Shown here: positions 1 through 12,058 of the stretch, piece after piece
How positions within the stretch are numbered: position 1 is the first letter of the stretch
Layout: every line of letters begins with the position of its first letter
Source of the DNA: Varroa destructor
Taxonomy: Eukaryota; Arthropoda; Arachnida; Mesostigmata; Varroidae
Reading direction: 5' to 3'
Length of the DNA stretch: 64,000 nt
Assembly (NCBI RefSeq): GCF_002443255.2
Contig: NW_019211455.1
Location: forward strand, 5,066,597-5,130,596
The notes under the pieces: generated by a model
Databases searched by the model: none
What the model was told of the DNA's origin: nothing
Seen by the model: the letters and a program-made list of their open reading frames with translations, nothing else
Made by a program: the position numbers and the translations under genes

Positions 1-1619
1 CTTCGTGATGATTACGCCGTATCTTCGAGGCTGCGAAGTGTAGCAATGATACATATGTGGTCTACGGCCTTATTTCATACATGTGACTGTGGTAGGAACG
101 GTAGACTGAAACGTATTAATTAACCAATCACGTTTATAGTAAACGAGTTTAATCAATTCAGGTAGATGCATCTTTTTTCGATAGTAATGTTTTGTTTTCC
201 ACCCCAGAAAACAGCTGCGAAAAATATCATTGGAGTACTTGTTAAATCGAGTAGCATGCCTTGACGATCGGAGAAGGTCGGTGAAATAGGCGCGAGCGAA
301 AGTGGAATTAAATTGGCGCGCTCAAATTTGCGGACATAGAACAGCAAAAAAAACAGGCTGTTACATCGTAGAGCACTTTGCAAAATGGGCCTGTGGACCG
401 ATAGCTGTCTCGACTTAGCGCGCTGTCAGACATTGGCATGCATCTTTAAATTGATGCATCTGTGTAAGCAGACGGAGCGCAGAAAATGAAAAAAAAACAA
501 CAGGAAATTCTAGTTTCCATTCGATTACAACCAAACAGTCAGCTAATAATATTACATAACGTGACTAGACCATGGGTAAAGCCTTCTTAAAATACGTTTG
601 TCGACAGTGTTACATATCGAGATTGGTAGATTGCCACTGCTGGCCGTCGTTTTTACTCATTGGACGGGAAACGATCCATCGATTTTTTGGTACAATACAA
701 AACCGCCTGAGCTCTTTCTCGCAGTTGGTGGTTTTAAAAGAGCTATAAGGATTTGAAATAAGTTGTAGACAATTAATTATACGGAAAATTACTGAGCTGG
801 AAATACACAGTTATAAGGCGAATACCATAAGGTTCTGCAGGTGGTGAAGGTGATAGAGCAGCTGCGTTTGACAATCTACGCCTGAACTACTAGGTTCTCC
901 AAGGGATGTATTTACACAAGGTCAGATGAGTGTTTGAGCGATACTTCGAACAATGGAGGAAGTGATTTTTAGGAAGAGACCAGAGCAGAGAAGTTCAGCC
1001 TATTAACAGTGTCAAATGTAGCAATTCCCTTTGTGAGCATGACATAGGTAAGGTCTAGGGGAGGCCCCCGTGACCGCCTATAAAGCTGCATTTACCTTTA
1101 CTGTTTTAGAGCTTTTTGCTTGTATACCTGAACACAAACCTATATTGGATGGTCTTTGGTTAACGTTTTGGCTAATTATATATGTCGGCAGTTATTTACA
1201 ATATGCCATTACAAAGTGGGTCGCACAAATTAAAGTTGTAAACAAAAAATATTCTCCGAGCTTCTAAAAAGTAGATTTTACGCTGTTAAAGAACTATAAA
1301 ACCATCCTAAGCTGCACACAATACTTGGAACTTTCAGTTGATTTAAATTATATTTATCTGTGTATATTTGTATTGAACAAAAGGCGATTGAAAGGTCTGG
1401 ATTTTTATACGACGTTCTTTGGCTTACCTGCTATTATGAGTTAGCCTGAAAATACCGCGAATCTTTAGACATTAGAAACACTCTTGATCTTAACGATCTT
1501 GCTATCAAAATTAAGCCCTAAAGGAGTCCCTCTAGTAATAAGTGAGCAGCGATTCGTGCGCGTTCTCTCTCACTTCTGTACACCTCCAACCTCTTCACTC
1601 TCGAAATTAACTGAATTTT

Positions 1620-1634
1620 TATATATATATATAC

Positions 1635-1707
<73 letters not shown>
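1620..1707. repeat. (TA)n microsatellite with CATA interruptions
   Basis: About 88 bp of alternating TA broken at regular intervals by AC (ATACATAT units). The reading frames here (runs of Ile-Tyr) on both strands are artefacts of the repeat. Confidence 0.9.
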
Positions 1708-2319
1708 AACGAATAAACTGACACGACTTCTCAGTTTTAGCTTTATAACCTAGGCGACGACGTGATTATTCCTTATATTAGATATGTGCCTAGTATTACC
1801 GTTAGGCATCCTTTAGGGATTGTCTGTGTACCCGCACTCATTCAGCCAGTGTTGGGCTTTGAAGACATAGGAGCTTTTCGTGTTCATATGTATAATTAAA
1901 TATATATGTATATATAGATGTTAGCTTTTCTAAGGTCATTTTAGGAGGACTCTAAGGAGGACATACTGGTGTACTTTAATGCAAGATATTCCAATAACAG
2001 GCGGTTCAATTTGCTCTAGGATCCACAGCTTTCATGTCAGAGGGCAGCCTACTAATATATCTAGGTTTCACTGAAAATAAGAACATGCCTCCTACGCGTA
2101 TCGTGCATGTTTCCTGCAAAGATCTGCAAATATTTTTTGTTTTCCATTTGCCAAACCGACACGTTACCGTTTGAAGAATTTTTATAATATATATCTTCGA
2201 GGCAGTCGTTTTTTTGACATCGATACCCTTTCCGATGCACATCGTTGCACTTACATGCATGTTACATGTCTATGTAACATTTATGCAGTATGTAGTCCTT
2301 GTTGCCTTAATTATTGCCA

Positions 2320-2349
2320 TTACTTACTTACTTACTTACTTACTTACTT
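2320..2349. repeat. (TTAC)n tetranucleotide repeat
   Basis: About seven and a half perfect TTAC units. Confidence 0.9.
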
Positions 2350-5300
2350 GCAATATTCTCTGCATTTTACCATATACTTTCTCTTAAGTTATTTGTAGAG
2401 TAATAGCCATCTAATAAATGGAACTCCTTTTGGAACAACTTGCACGCCATAATATATAGAGTACAAGAAGTGGTAACAGAGTCTCTTTATTAATGCCCTC
2501 AAAAAAGTAATCCTGTAGGTATGCATTTTGTGGAAATAGTTCTTGCATGAAGTTTTTTTGATATGTATAATTCTTTTCTCAACGTTGCCGTTTGTACAAA
2601 CAGTTAAAACAGCGTAATTTGAGGTGTAGTCTATATCTTTAGAGAGATTTTACGATGACTACAGGGGGGTAACAGGTAAATCCAGATAGTTTTCGAATTT
2701 GAATTCTCTGGTAAGATAGTGTCCCCACCAATCAGTGGGCAATAGAGAATGAATCTGTAAAAATGGAAGTGTAACTTAAAATCAACTATTTTCGAAGGTC
2801 TCCAGTTGCGAATGCTGAAAAGAGACCTTTGGTAGCACAAGGTCGACTATCTATACCATTACTCGTAATTAGGTAGCGTTCGAGATATGTCCGCAAGACT
2901 TTCATGCACAAGTGAAAACCAAAAAGGTTCCCCCGTAAAAATATATTTGGATTGAACGAACGGCACGCGTAAAGTCCTTAAAAATTACTAAAAGCGCACA
3001 AATATCTATATCTGGTATAGTATTGGTATTTTGATTTGGCATTTGGCCGCTGTTCCTATGTACATGACAACACTGGCTCACAAATATTTTCTACGTCAAA
3101 AGTCCTTTCGCTAATTAAATGGGAGCTAAATAGGCGTTCTTTGTTACGAACAGCTACATTGTTCCGCCATGCATTTTTAGAATGCATGCATAGAATCAGG
3201 TTGGTTTTGATTCCTTTGCCAAAAAAGGCCAAAGATTGCTGATAATGTCATGTTTCGAAATGGTTGATAGTCCGTTATGGCTAAAAGGAAATTCTCTATG
3301 CGTAGCCATGTACAACGTAATAAAAAGAGTGCAATATCCCCGCACTTTTTTAAGGTAACGCTCTTATAAAGGCAACACTGATACACAAGCAGTTAGCGCA
3401 CTAAATGTACTTGATGTAAAATCAAACCGTAGATCAACACTGTAACGGATGGACGGAAACTAATTTTTGGCCAAACGAGAAACTAGCTCAAAACAGCCAC
3501 TTTTTGTGTGAATTTGTTCGTAAGCAAGAAACCTTGGTTGACTTATTAGCTTAAATCTGGATCTATGGTAACGGTCGTATTTGAGGGAGTTTCCAACTAG
3601 TTCAAGCGTAGCTACATTGCAGCTCTCATAGCCTTTATTAATAAAATCTTGCAAGCCAAAGAGAAAGTTCATGAAAAAAAATGTGCGCAGATCCTGGCAA
3701 CGTTTGAAGAAATTATCGAAGCTAACGGTCGTCGCATCCAGTATTGCTTAGAGCTATTTCCGGCGGGGCATTGAAAAAACATCCAAAAATTATAATTTGT
3801 TAATATAATAGCGAAAGTTAAGATCTAGCTGGTACACTCGTTATTGCATTTCGCATTAAAAGCCAATCTCTAAACCACTTCGTGCGAAAGTGTAATGCTT
3901 CTATAAATCATCGATATATGCTACACAGGAGTGTGATGACGTAGGGTCATTCTGGGCAATCCTTACATTTGGAAATCGTAACCAGCATCGTGTTGGGGAA
4001 AAACTACTTGAAAGGGATAGTTTCAAAGTACACCACTGAGGGGCTTCTTGCCTATGTCTAGGCACATTCAGCTATGTAGGAACATCCAGACGTTCGCGCC
4101 ATCACTTCCAGAGAATGAGAAGTATTGTTGTCTAAGTAGAAGAAACCGCGTTTAGAATTTGTGGGCCACCGCCGATTTCGGAGTCAGTGTCATCTAGCGT
4201 TCCAGTTCGGTATCTATGGCTGGACCGCTCATTTTTTTCCCCCCCATAGTGCATGGTTTTTCAAACTAGGCATAGTCTTCGCTTTGCACTTGTTGGTGCT
4301 CCGAATAGACGGAAAACTAACAGATACTTGACTGCGTGCACAGCTGGAGGCCGAGCGCAAGGTTGTCCGAGCAACGTATGTGTGGAGTTGAGAAAAGGGT
4401 GCACAGTAAAGGAACCGAGACAACTCCTTCCCAATTTCGCTGATTTGCCGCACTTGGAGTGCCTACTACCACCGTCTTTACCGGACCACCATTCCATTAG
4501 ACAACGTTAACGACAGTAGCTTCAAACGACTCAGTCACTCCATTTGTTTCCGTTACCGTTCACCGGTAACAGGCAAGCGAAGGTCAACCATATTCGAAGG
4601 TAATATAATCAAATTTTATATTACGTAGACGTATAATCAAAAAACGCAGATTTCCATCATTAAAGTGATTGACGTGTCTATGCTTGCCAGTTTGGCTGCA
4701 CCACAATAGGACCCATCTGTATATAGCATGTGGTCCTATAGCCATACCCTACAAAACGGAACAGTGCATTTCCTACACACAGTTTTAACAAGCAAGTATA
4801 ATAGTAGATGATACTAACATAGAGTTTAGCAAGGTGCCACGTATGTTGTTTGAAAAATTCTTCCACTTATTAATACGTGAGCTGATTTTACTCAAAAATC
4901 GCTGCTAGCACGTAACGCGGAACAGAGTTACTGTAGGAATTCGAAAGCGATAGATGAACTTCAGCTAGACCATTCTTTGTATGTTGAAATGTAAAGCTAT
5001 TTTGTAAAAAGGCTCACCTTAGCAATGATAGTTGATCACGTAAGTATTCCTACGTGAAGTCGGTAGGACTCACGTAGCCTCTAAAATTGTGTATTTGACA
5101 TGATGCGCATACGACACCTTACTGCTTTCTTTATGCCATTTTTTAGGGACATTGGTCCATAGTGGTTTTTCCATATAGCTTCTAAAGCGGGGAAATCAAG
5201 AAAGGTATCGTATAGCTGTCGCAGTTGAGATACCGTCGTCTGCTGTTGTCATAGGTGTCTCCTCTATTGATTAAATTATTTGCTAGCTGCAACAAGCGAT

Positions 5301-5868
5301 CTTGTTTTAGTCCTTCCAGTCGCAGTGAGCATTATCTCCATTCTTTACTCCGGCCATCAAATTGTACACTTCGCATCGGGCTAGTCTACCTACTGAACGG
5401 GCGTAGTCATATCGGCCTTCAGTGCCGTTAACTTGACTCGGCTGTCTCTTTTCAGTACAAGGTGTACACGATATCAGACTATGGTTCCCGAATCTGATTT
5501 CTATTGTTAATAGAATGAAATTTCGGTCAGCTGCTGGTCGCGATAGCTTTTCGCGCGTCCCATAAGGAATAACGTAAAATTCTTGTTTTCGTGCTGTTCC
5601 TTCTTTTTATCAATAACTCCTTGTCCAACACGGTCTCTTAACGCGCACATGGGCTGGAACCTTGCTTACCAAGCGAGAGGACGTGAAACTCGCGCAGAGG
5701 TCCTCGTTCAGGGACGGGGTAGTGCGTCCAGGGTTGCCGACACGACGTAAACCACAGCCCTCATTCTCTTAACCGACGACTTTTGCCCGACGCGCTTCGA
5801 TCGGAAGCGGGCTAACACTGAAACTGGAATAAAAAGATATCTTTTCTCGGCTTTTGCGTCGTCTCGAC

Positions 5869-5886
5869 CAGTCAGTCAGTCAGTCA
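5869..5886. repeat. (CAGT)n short tetranucleotide repeat
   Basis: About four and a half perfect CAGT units. Confidence 0.8.
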
Positions 5887-6075
5887 CAATTCGGGTAGCG
5901 ATAGTGGAAGTGACCACTGCATCCTTTAACAAGTTTCAACGAGGTGAGCAACGAACGGGGCGCAAGTCTTGAAAGCACAGAAGTTATAAATCCGTAGGGA
6001 TTTTGAGTAAAAGGTACAATGAAACGTAGACACCAATAGAGGTTAGCTTGAAAGCAAGACGAGGCTACTCATATC

Positions 6076-6081
6076 CAGTGT

Positions 6082-6120
<39 letters not shown>

Positions 6121-6125
6121 CACTG
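6076..6125. repeat. (TA)15 tract enclosed by 9-bp inverted repeats
   Basis: CAGTGTATT at 6076-6084 and AATACACTG at 6117-6125 flank an uninterrupted TA run (6086-6115). The whole can form one long hairpin. Confidence 0.65.
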
Positions 6126-6701
6126 CACATAAACAGCACGCTTGTGAATTGAGTTATTATGGACTACGTATCACATAGACAGTAGATTTTTTTTTGCTAC
6201 ACGAGGTTTTGAGTAGTAATTGAATAGATTACCCATGAACAACAGTCTCTAACAAATGTATATTTTCTGCACAAGCTCTTTGTTCCGAAATAAGTTAATT
6301 TTATTTTTCTTTATCGAATCTAAGTATGAACACGCAAGTATGTTCAAAGAATATGAGAAATATTTATCGATAATAATGTAAATATGCAGTTGACGGGTAG
6401 GGACCACCTATTTTAAAAATAATTAACGTAGTGATTTGGCCAATCAAGTATCAGGAAACATGTAAGAGGAAGCAGTCCTACACCAATCTGGCCTATTTCC
6501 ATAAACATGTATATAATAAGAATCCCTTATTTCTAGTCAGATACCTTAGATAGGACAGAAATTGTCATTTTCATGAGAAATGTTCGCATAAGCTGGTGTA
6601 TCAGGGATAAGGCTATTATGTACTTACACAAATCGAATCTTAGTTTTGGCTAGATAGATCATGAATGATCACCAAGACGTTCTTTTCTCTGGTCATCCGC
6701 A

Positions 6702-7181
6702 ATGCTCTTGGATACGTCAGGAACCACTGCTCACCGATTGTTGACGCGCTCCGTTGTGAACTCACTGATTAATTTGTTCCTTTTTCCGTCGCCTTACGAT
6801 AACTCTACGATGTCAAAAACAGTTTGTATTGATAGAAGATCATACGAGCCTCCGGCGCGTGCATTTACATGCACACATGTAAAAACATACCGCGCAGATT
6901 TTTATGAATCCAAGAACATATTCCCATCAAACTCTACTAAAGTCATACTGGTAATTCCAGTTGACACAAAAACTACAATACTGATATTCCAGCTCATAAT
7001 AAGAGCTTCGGTCAGCTATAAATTGTACCTTCAAGTGAAAAAACTGATTAGTACTAATAACCTATATATATTAAAAAGTCAACTTTCCCAAAAAAAAGTT
7101 AATTTACGACACTTTGCAAGAAGTTGCTCTACATGCGTTACACAATATGCCAAACTTGCCAGTGCGAGTCTAATAAAATAA
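6702..7181 (+). CDS. Unrecognised 159-codon open reading frame
   Basis: A plus-strand ATG-to-TAA frame in A+T-rich sequence (ATG at 6702, weak context GCAATGC). It has an Ile/Leu-rich middle (VILVIPVDTKTTILIFQLII) and a Lys/Ser-rich end. No family is recognised and there are no flanking splice signals of note. It is longer than expected by chance in this composition, but not convincingly coding. Confidence 0.12.
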   Translation: MLLDTSGTTAHRLLTRSVVNSLINLFLFPSPYDNSTMSKTVCIDRRSYEPPARAFTCTHVKTYRADFYESKNIFPSNSTKVILVIPVDTKTTILIFQLIIRASVSYKLYLQVKKLISTNNLYILKSQLSQKKVNLRHFARSCSTCVTQYAKLASASLIK

Positions 7182-9055
7182 CGTTAGCTAACGTATTTTC
7201 TAACAGGAAAATCAACAAGTGGACAACGAAGCGTTTTAACAACACTGACCTTTAGAGTACCCTCACTAAGTATCATCAATATATAAGAAAGAATAATACG
7301 CTTTTGTTTCGTACGATTACAGAGGAAATATTTTGGAGCTTGGATCTGATATACTGATTACATCCTCAATTAGTATCCTTACCGTTACCGCTGGTAAGAC
7401 CCTGGTACATGTGCAGTTAACTATACAAGCTGCGTAGGTCGGCCCAGGGTACCTAGATCGTAGTAAGCCCCAAAATTGGTCAGTTAACTTTTTATTTGCA
7501 CTACCACCGCGTCACTTATCAACTTGGTAGGCGACTAAGTTAACAGAAACGGGACCGATGCCTCGGCTGAAAGCGTATTTGGCCAGGAGGCTCCATAGAA
7601 AGTCTAGTGATGGCACTGCCGAAGAAACAGCGTCTATTCAATGATGATTTATTAGTTCATGCCCGTTTATTCATGGATGATTTGGTTAAGATAATAACAT
7701 GTTCCATGAGGTAAGCCACTACACCCATTTGGCACAACATCGCCGGCCTGAAGACTTCCTATCTGGAGGAGTTCATTTGATCCAAGCTCGCTCATCTATA
7801 ATATATGCTGCAGACTCACGACCTCGAAAAAGGTAAGTAAACTGACAACTATTTTGTAATCTACTTTGGTTATTGTAACGCGTTTGCAGGGGGTCTTACG
7901 TAATAGATAATGCTTGCAGTTTGACGTAATTAGACTTACCATTAGTTATTATTATTATCCGTTCACAAAAAGTCAAATTAGTTCCGAGCTATGCATACAT
8001 ATACCAGCCGTATACTTAATATTTCTTTTCGAATTACGTCAGTGATCGCTTGCCCGCTGTAGTCGAGATGCGAAAACGGAAAGTGACCAACTGATTATCC
8101 ACGGGGGTTAGTCGAACTAATATGTTAGCGTCGAGCGACTTTGGCTTGTACTCTGTGATGTCCAAGAAGTGCAAGCACTGGCAGCTTTAAAAGGGGTATG
8201 GGCCCTGATTTCCCCGTATCGTACGGATAAGTTAGGGCAAGTTGGGGTCGTCGAAGAGACAAACGGGGCAAGAAAGGAATCGACAATTCCTATGTGACGA
8301 GTAGCCTCTACGGATGGACAAGCAGGAAAAAGGCTACGAGTAGCAAAGACCCGTCTGAAAGACTTCAAAAAAGAAAGGGCACAGCTCGCGTGACCTAGTC
8401 GGCTTTCCGAGAGACTGGCGAGCAGTTGAGGCAGATGTGGACCGATGGTCGTTCATCACTTGGACATTCCAGTCCTTTATGGATCTTTTAAAGATAGGAG
8501 AGGACTCATGGCCTACCAGAGAGGGACGCGAAAGAAAGGAAAAGCGTCAAGAGAATACAGAATTGAGCCATGCAATTGCCCCGCTTCTACCCTAACCCGA
8601 CCCTCTGTCGGACGGCTTTAGTTGGCCGCTTACTCTGCTATCATTTCCTTGCACCCCTGTCCAGCCAAACGATCAGCTAACCAACTAATTGAAGTTTGAT
8701 AGCGGTGCAGACAAACAGCATCTCAGGGATCCTTGGTAAACTCTAATTCTTAAATACGGTAGATTCATTGAATGAACCCGTGTTCTTCTAGCCGTGTGTA
8801 CCCATCTCATCGACAGTTCTGTCACATTTGTAAGCTACGTAAGCAGCATAAAAAGGGTATACGTTACGTGTGTACAAATATATAATCGTGTTATATAAAC
8901 GCACGAAATTAACATTTATAATACATAAACAGGAAAGTATTTATATTGTATACTGCAATGGTTGACGCCAGCTGCTTTACTTTTGAAGTCAGGAACAGGT
9001 AGCACTCGCGATGTTGCTGATGCCTGTACCGTTCCTGCACAGCTATGTCGAACTT

Positions 9056-9559
9056 TTATCTAATGCTTCCTAAATTGATTATTCTTGGGTTGTTGCTGGT
9101 GTGGTCTCTCTGGCGATGTCTGCTATAGCGATCACAAAATATTGCCAGAGGAATAAAGAGCCCGTTTGTTGGCTTTGGTTTGCTAAAGGGCTCTGGTGGT
9201 ATTATACCGAAAATAGGCCGTTTTCCACATCTGAGATAAGGCTTCCTACGAGAACTACAGGATTTAGGGATGAAACGGTTGCATGATAGCTTCTCGTGCA
9301 ACTGCACGGCCTCTATGTCGGCAGTCGGGAGATGATCCTCATTGTAGATGTCACAGGCAGAGAAGACCTGACACATCAGGCGTCTCATTTTTCTCTTTTG
9401 TTCTACGCAAACTCGTAGAACAACGCTGTGAAACAGAATGAGCTCTGAGCCGCTAGTTACCGAGTCGCTGTGAAAAGCTACGCTTCCATCCAAGTGAACT
9501 GTTCTGGCCTCAGTCCTCTTTCTGCTTTTCTTGGTATGCCAAGGGGTAGTTGGGGTCAC
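9056..9559 (-). CDS. Unrecognised 167-codon open reading frame
   Basis: This is the longest uninterrupted frame in the first 11 kb. It starts with GTG, and the first ATG is well inside. It is basic and polar, with no domain, signal peptide or repeat that I recognise. An acceptor-like CCCCTTGGCATACCAAG lies near its 5' end. It may be chance, or part of a decayed repeat. Confidence 0.12.
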   Translation of the reverse strand: MTPTTPWHTKKSRKRTEARTVHLDGSVAFHSDSVTSGSELILFHSVVLRVCVEQKRKMRRLMCQVFSACDIYNEDHLPTADIEAVQLHEKLSCNRFIPKSCSSRRKPYLRCGKRPIFGIIPPEPFSKPKPTNGLFIPLAIFCDRYSRHRQRDHTSNNPRIINLGSIR

Positions 9560-10685
9560 AGAAAGGGGAGCAAGTGATTTAGGCTCGTATCTAAAAGCTT
9601 TGCGAATCTTGACTTCGTAGCGAACTCATCTTTTCCTCTCTGCGCGATCCGTTGCACATCGTTCTGTCACCACTACATACAGGATTGAAAAAGTCATACA
9701 CTTAGCCGTTTGGCTAATGTGAGGTAAAAAAAAATGTATAGGTATTTTCTTGGCACCTAAGGACCGCATATACATGCATGTAGTTACGATAACTACTTCT
9801 ATACAGTATTATCTATGACAACCTTTCATCATTTCTGAGCATCCTTAAATAAATTGAAATATCCGTCCGATAAAATCGACAAGCTGTCAAGGTAACCGTC
9901 CTGAACCTAGGTCAAAGCAACGAATAGATCTTTAGGAGTGACGATGTTTCGATGGGAAAGAAAGCGTGGAGCGCTTTGTCGATTTTCCCGGGGCCTATTT
10001 TCTTGCTTAGTTATATAGCATGAGCAAGAACTAGTCGGCTCTTTAGTGGCTACTGAGGATGCCGGGTACAGAATTTTACCTGTGAATGCTGGTTTACTTT
10101 AACGCGATTTTATCGCCAGTGTAATAATACCTTTCCTCTAAATATTGGATTATTACTGCGAACATGGTATTGTATATCTATACCCTGTAACTATACTTAC
10201 GCAAAACACTAGTGCATATAGATTTATGTGTGCTTGCGATTTCAACATTACGTTTGCTTCAAACTCTAATAAAAAGTGACAGATGGCGAAATCACGAACC
10301 TGAGCCAAAAAATAACGTACTCACTATTAGGACTCAGCCGATACCTTTCGAGTCATCTAGTGCGTTGTAATCTACGTTGAATAATAGAAGATTGTTCCAG
10401 AGAGTCGCGGTCAGGAAGTTCTATATACTATCACGTATTAGACACGAAAATGATCGATTAGCTGTCGACGCGTGAATTTTCTATATCTGTCTATCTATTG
10501 TGAATGGCCAGCAACCTACAGTATAAAACTATCAAAGTGCGGTTTCAATCTATTTCTAGACACGATCGCATATCTTCGTTCGTCGTATGATTTTGCAGTT
10601 ATATCTGAACGAGTAGCCAAGCTAACGAGAAAAGACTCAAAGAAAAATGGCTATTGACTTTTTCACATCTCTTTTTTTTTGTCTT

Positions 10686-10715
10686 GTCGTCGTCGTCGTC
10701 GTCGTCGTCGTCGTC
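10686..10715. repeat. (GTC)10 trinucleotide repeat
   Basis: Ten perfect GTC units preceded by a T-run. CpG-containing and locally GC-rich, at the left edge of the 10.7-11.5 kb block. Confidence 0.9.
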
Positions 10716-11094
10716 TCGTGTCCGAACAGATGTCGGACGTCGTCAGTCGCAGTAGGCTGCTAGCGCTACTGCCCTATGCCTTCCTTCGTGGCTCAGAGCA
10801 GGCGAAGCAACAAAGTAACAACATTAAGCGTTGCAGCAGTCGGACGTCACCAGAGTAAGGTTCAATGGGAAAAGACGTGGGCCGAGACAGACGGAAATGC
10901 TCGAAGAAACTATGAACAGTCGAAACTGTTTTGAGTGGGAAAAACAATGGCGTCCAAGAAAAAGAAGCAAACGCACCGCAAAAATAAAAACCCTGGCCGA
11001 AGGAGGTTATCGCTGTAAAAGGGCGAGCTCAATATAGTACAGTACGAAAAAACAATAACTATAGAAAACAAACAACAACGTCGGCACTCCTTAC

Positions 11095-11140
11095 TTTGTA
11101 CTTTCCCCACGTTGTCCTTCAAAGAAGCTGCAGCAGCCAT
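11095..11140 (-). CDS. Weak candidate first coding exon (MAAAAS..)
   Basis: On the minus strand an ATG at 11138-11140 begins Met-Ala-Ala-Ala-Ala-Ser-Leu-Lys-Asp-Asn-Val-Gly-Lys-Val-Gln and meets a GTAAGG donor at 11094. The 60 bases before it are CAA/CAG-rich, as in many arthropod 5' leaders. I could not find the next exon. The same strand is also open from 11215 to 10910, read without splicing. Confidence 0.15.
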
Positions 11141-11444
11141 CGGTTGTTGCCGTTGCAGTTTCGGTTTGAATGCTGCTGCTACTATTGCTGTTGTTGTTGT
11201 ACTTCTTTGACCCAAATACCCGTCCCTCGCTTTTTTTTTGTTGCTTCCGTTTAATTCAAACGCGAGCCCGACGACCGGTCACAACTTAAGATGTCCGCTC
11301 CACCTTCTCGCCTACTAACGGCTGCTTCTACGTACGAGAAAGCTATCAGTGTAGGTATGTGGCCTAGTCGTCCGTCCTAACTTTCTCACTAGACCCATGG
11401 GTTCTAGGGCGCATCTTCTCGCATTTTCGGCCTGCCTTTTTTCT

Positions 11445-11448
<4 letters not shown>

Positions 11449-11484
<36 letters not shown>
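11449..11484. repeat. (TC)18 microsatellite
   Basis: A perfect TC run, GA on the minus strand, inside a longer pyrimidine-rich tract (about 11425-11495). It could act as a GAGA-type element if the flank is a promoter, but I see no other promoter evidence. Confidence 0.9.
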
Positions 11485-11486
<2 letters not shown>

Positions 11487-11569
11487 TTCCTCTACGGCAC
11501 TCTACAAAAGAAAAAACGGCAGAAATAAAAACTAGAGGTTACGGCGGATACATTTGGGCCGAGCGTAGT

Positions 11570-12058
11570 TCAACGAGTAGAGGCGGGTAGGACAGGACCG
11601 AAAGAAGAAGAAAGGGGCTCTCTGAGTAGTTGGCTGAATTGTTCATTGCTTCGTTGGTAGGATGGGATATAAGGCAGGCCACAACGATTTGTTTCTCCTG
11701 AGAGACGACGGGTTTCGCAAGCCTCCGACGACAGGAGAGCCCATATTGGAGATGCGATCCTACGATTTGGGAGTTCTATTCGTTTTCCTTTTTCGCGCGC
11801 AGAAGTTTCACCAGAAAGGGAAAACATTTTAAAAGCAGCGCCTCGACACCAATAAACTAGCTGCGGAAGCCTAGGATTGAGAAAAGCGTGCGAGAATACC
11901 GAACGCAACCGGAGTGACAATACGCAATAGATGGCTTTAAGCAAATACAGCGAACGAATAGAAAGAAGGAAACCGACAGACTCGGACGAACAAGCGCTAA
12001 TGGCAGCGCTACGAAGTGCGACGTATAAACTATCTAGGTAAATGACAACTGAATACAT
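11570..12058 (-). CDS. Unrecognised 162-codon open reading frame
   Basis: A minus-strand frame in a locally GC-richer stretch just beside the (CT)n tract. It starts ATG-Tyr-Ser-Val and is Ser/Leu/Arg-rich. No domain or homologous motif is recognised, and the splice context is not compelling. It is listed only because of its length. Confidence 0.1.
   Translation of the reverse strand: MYSVVIYLDSLYVALRSAAISACSSESVGFLLSIRSLYLLKAIYCVLSLRLRSVFSHAFLNPRLPQLVYWCRGAAFKMFSLSGETSAREKGKRIELPNRRIASPIWALLSSEACETRRLSGETNRCGLPYIPSYQRSNEQFSQLLREPLSSSFGPVLPASTR

Larger units (their letters stand above)
1..10680. other. Mostly featureless A+T-rich DNA
   Basis: Apart from the repeats and the two unrecognised frames listed separately, I see nothing I can support here: no conserved protein motif, no RNA gene. 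Short frames at 1.07, 3.46, 4.25 and 8.12 kb carry no family signature. Confidence 0.5.

Noticed and set aside
1484..1724. Overlapping Ile-Tyr frames on both strands
   Set aside because: They are an artefact of the interrupted TA repeat.
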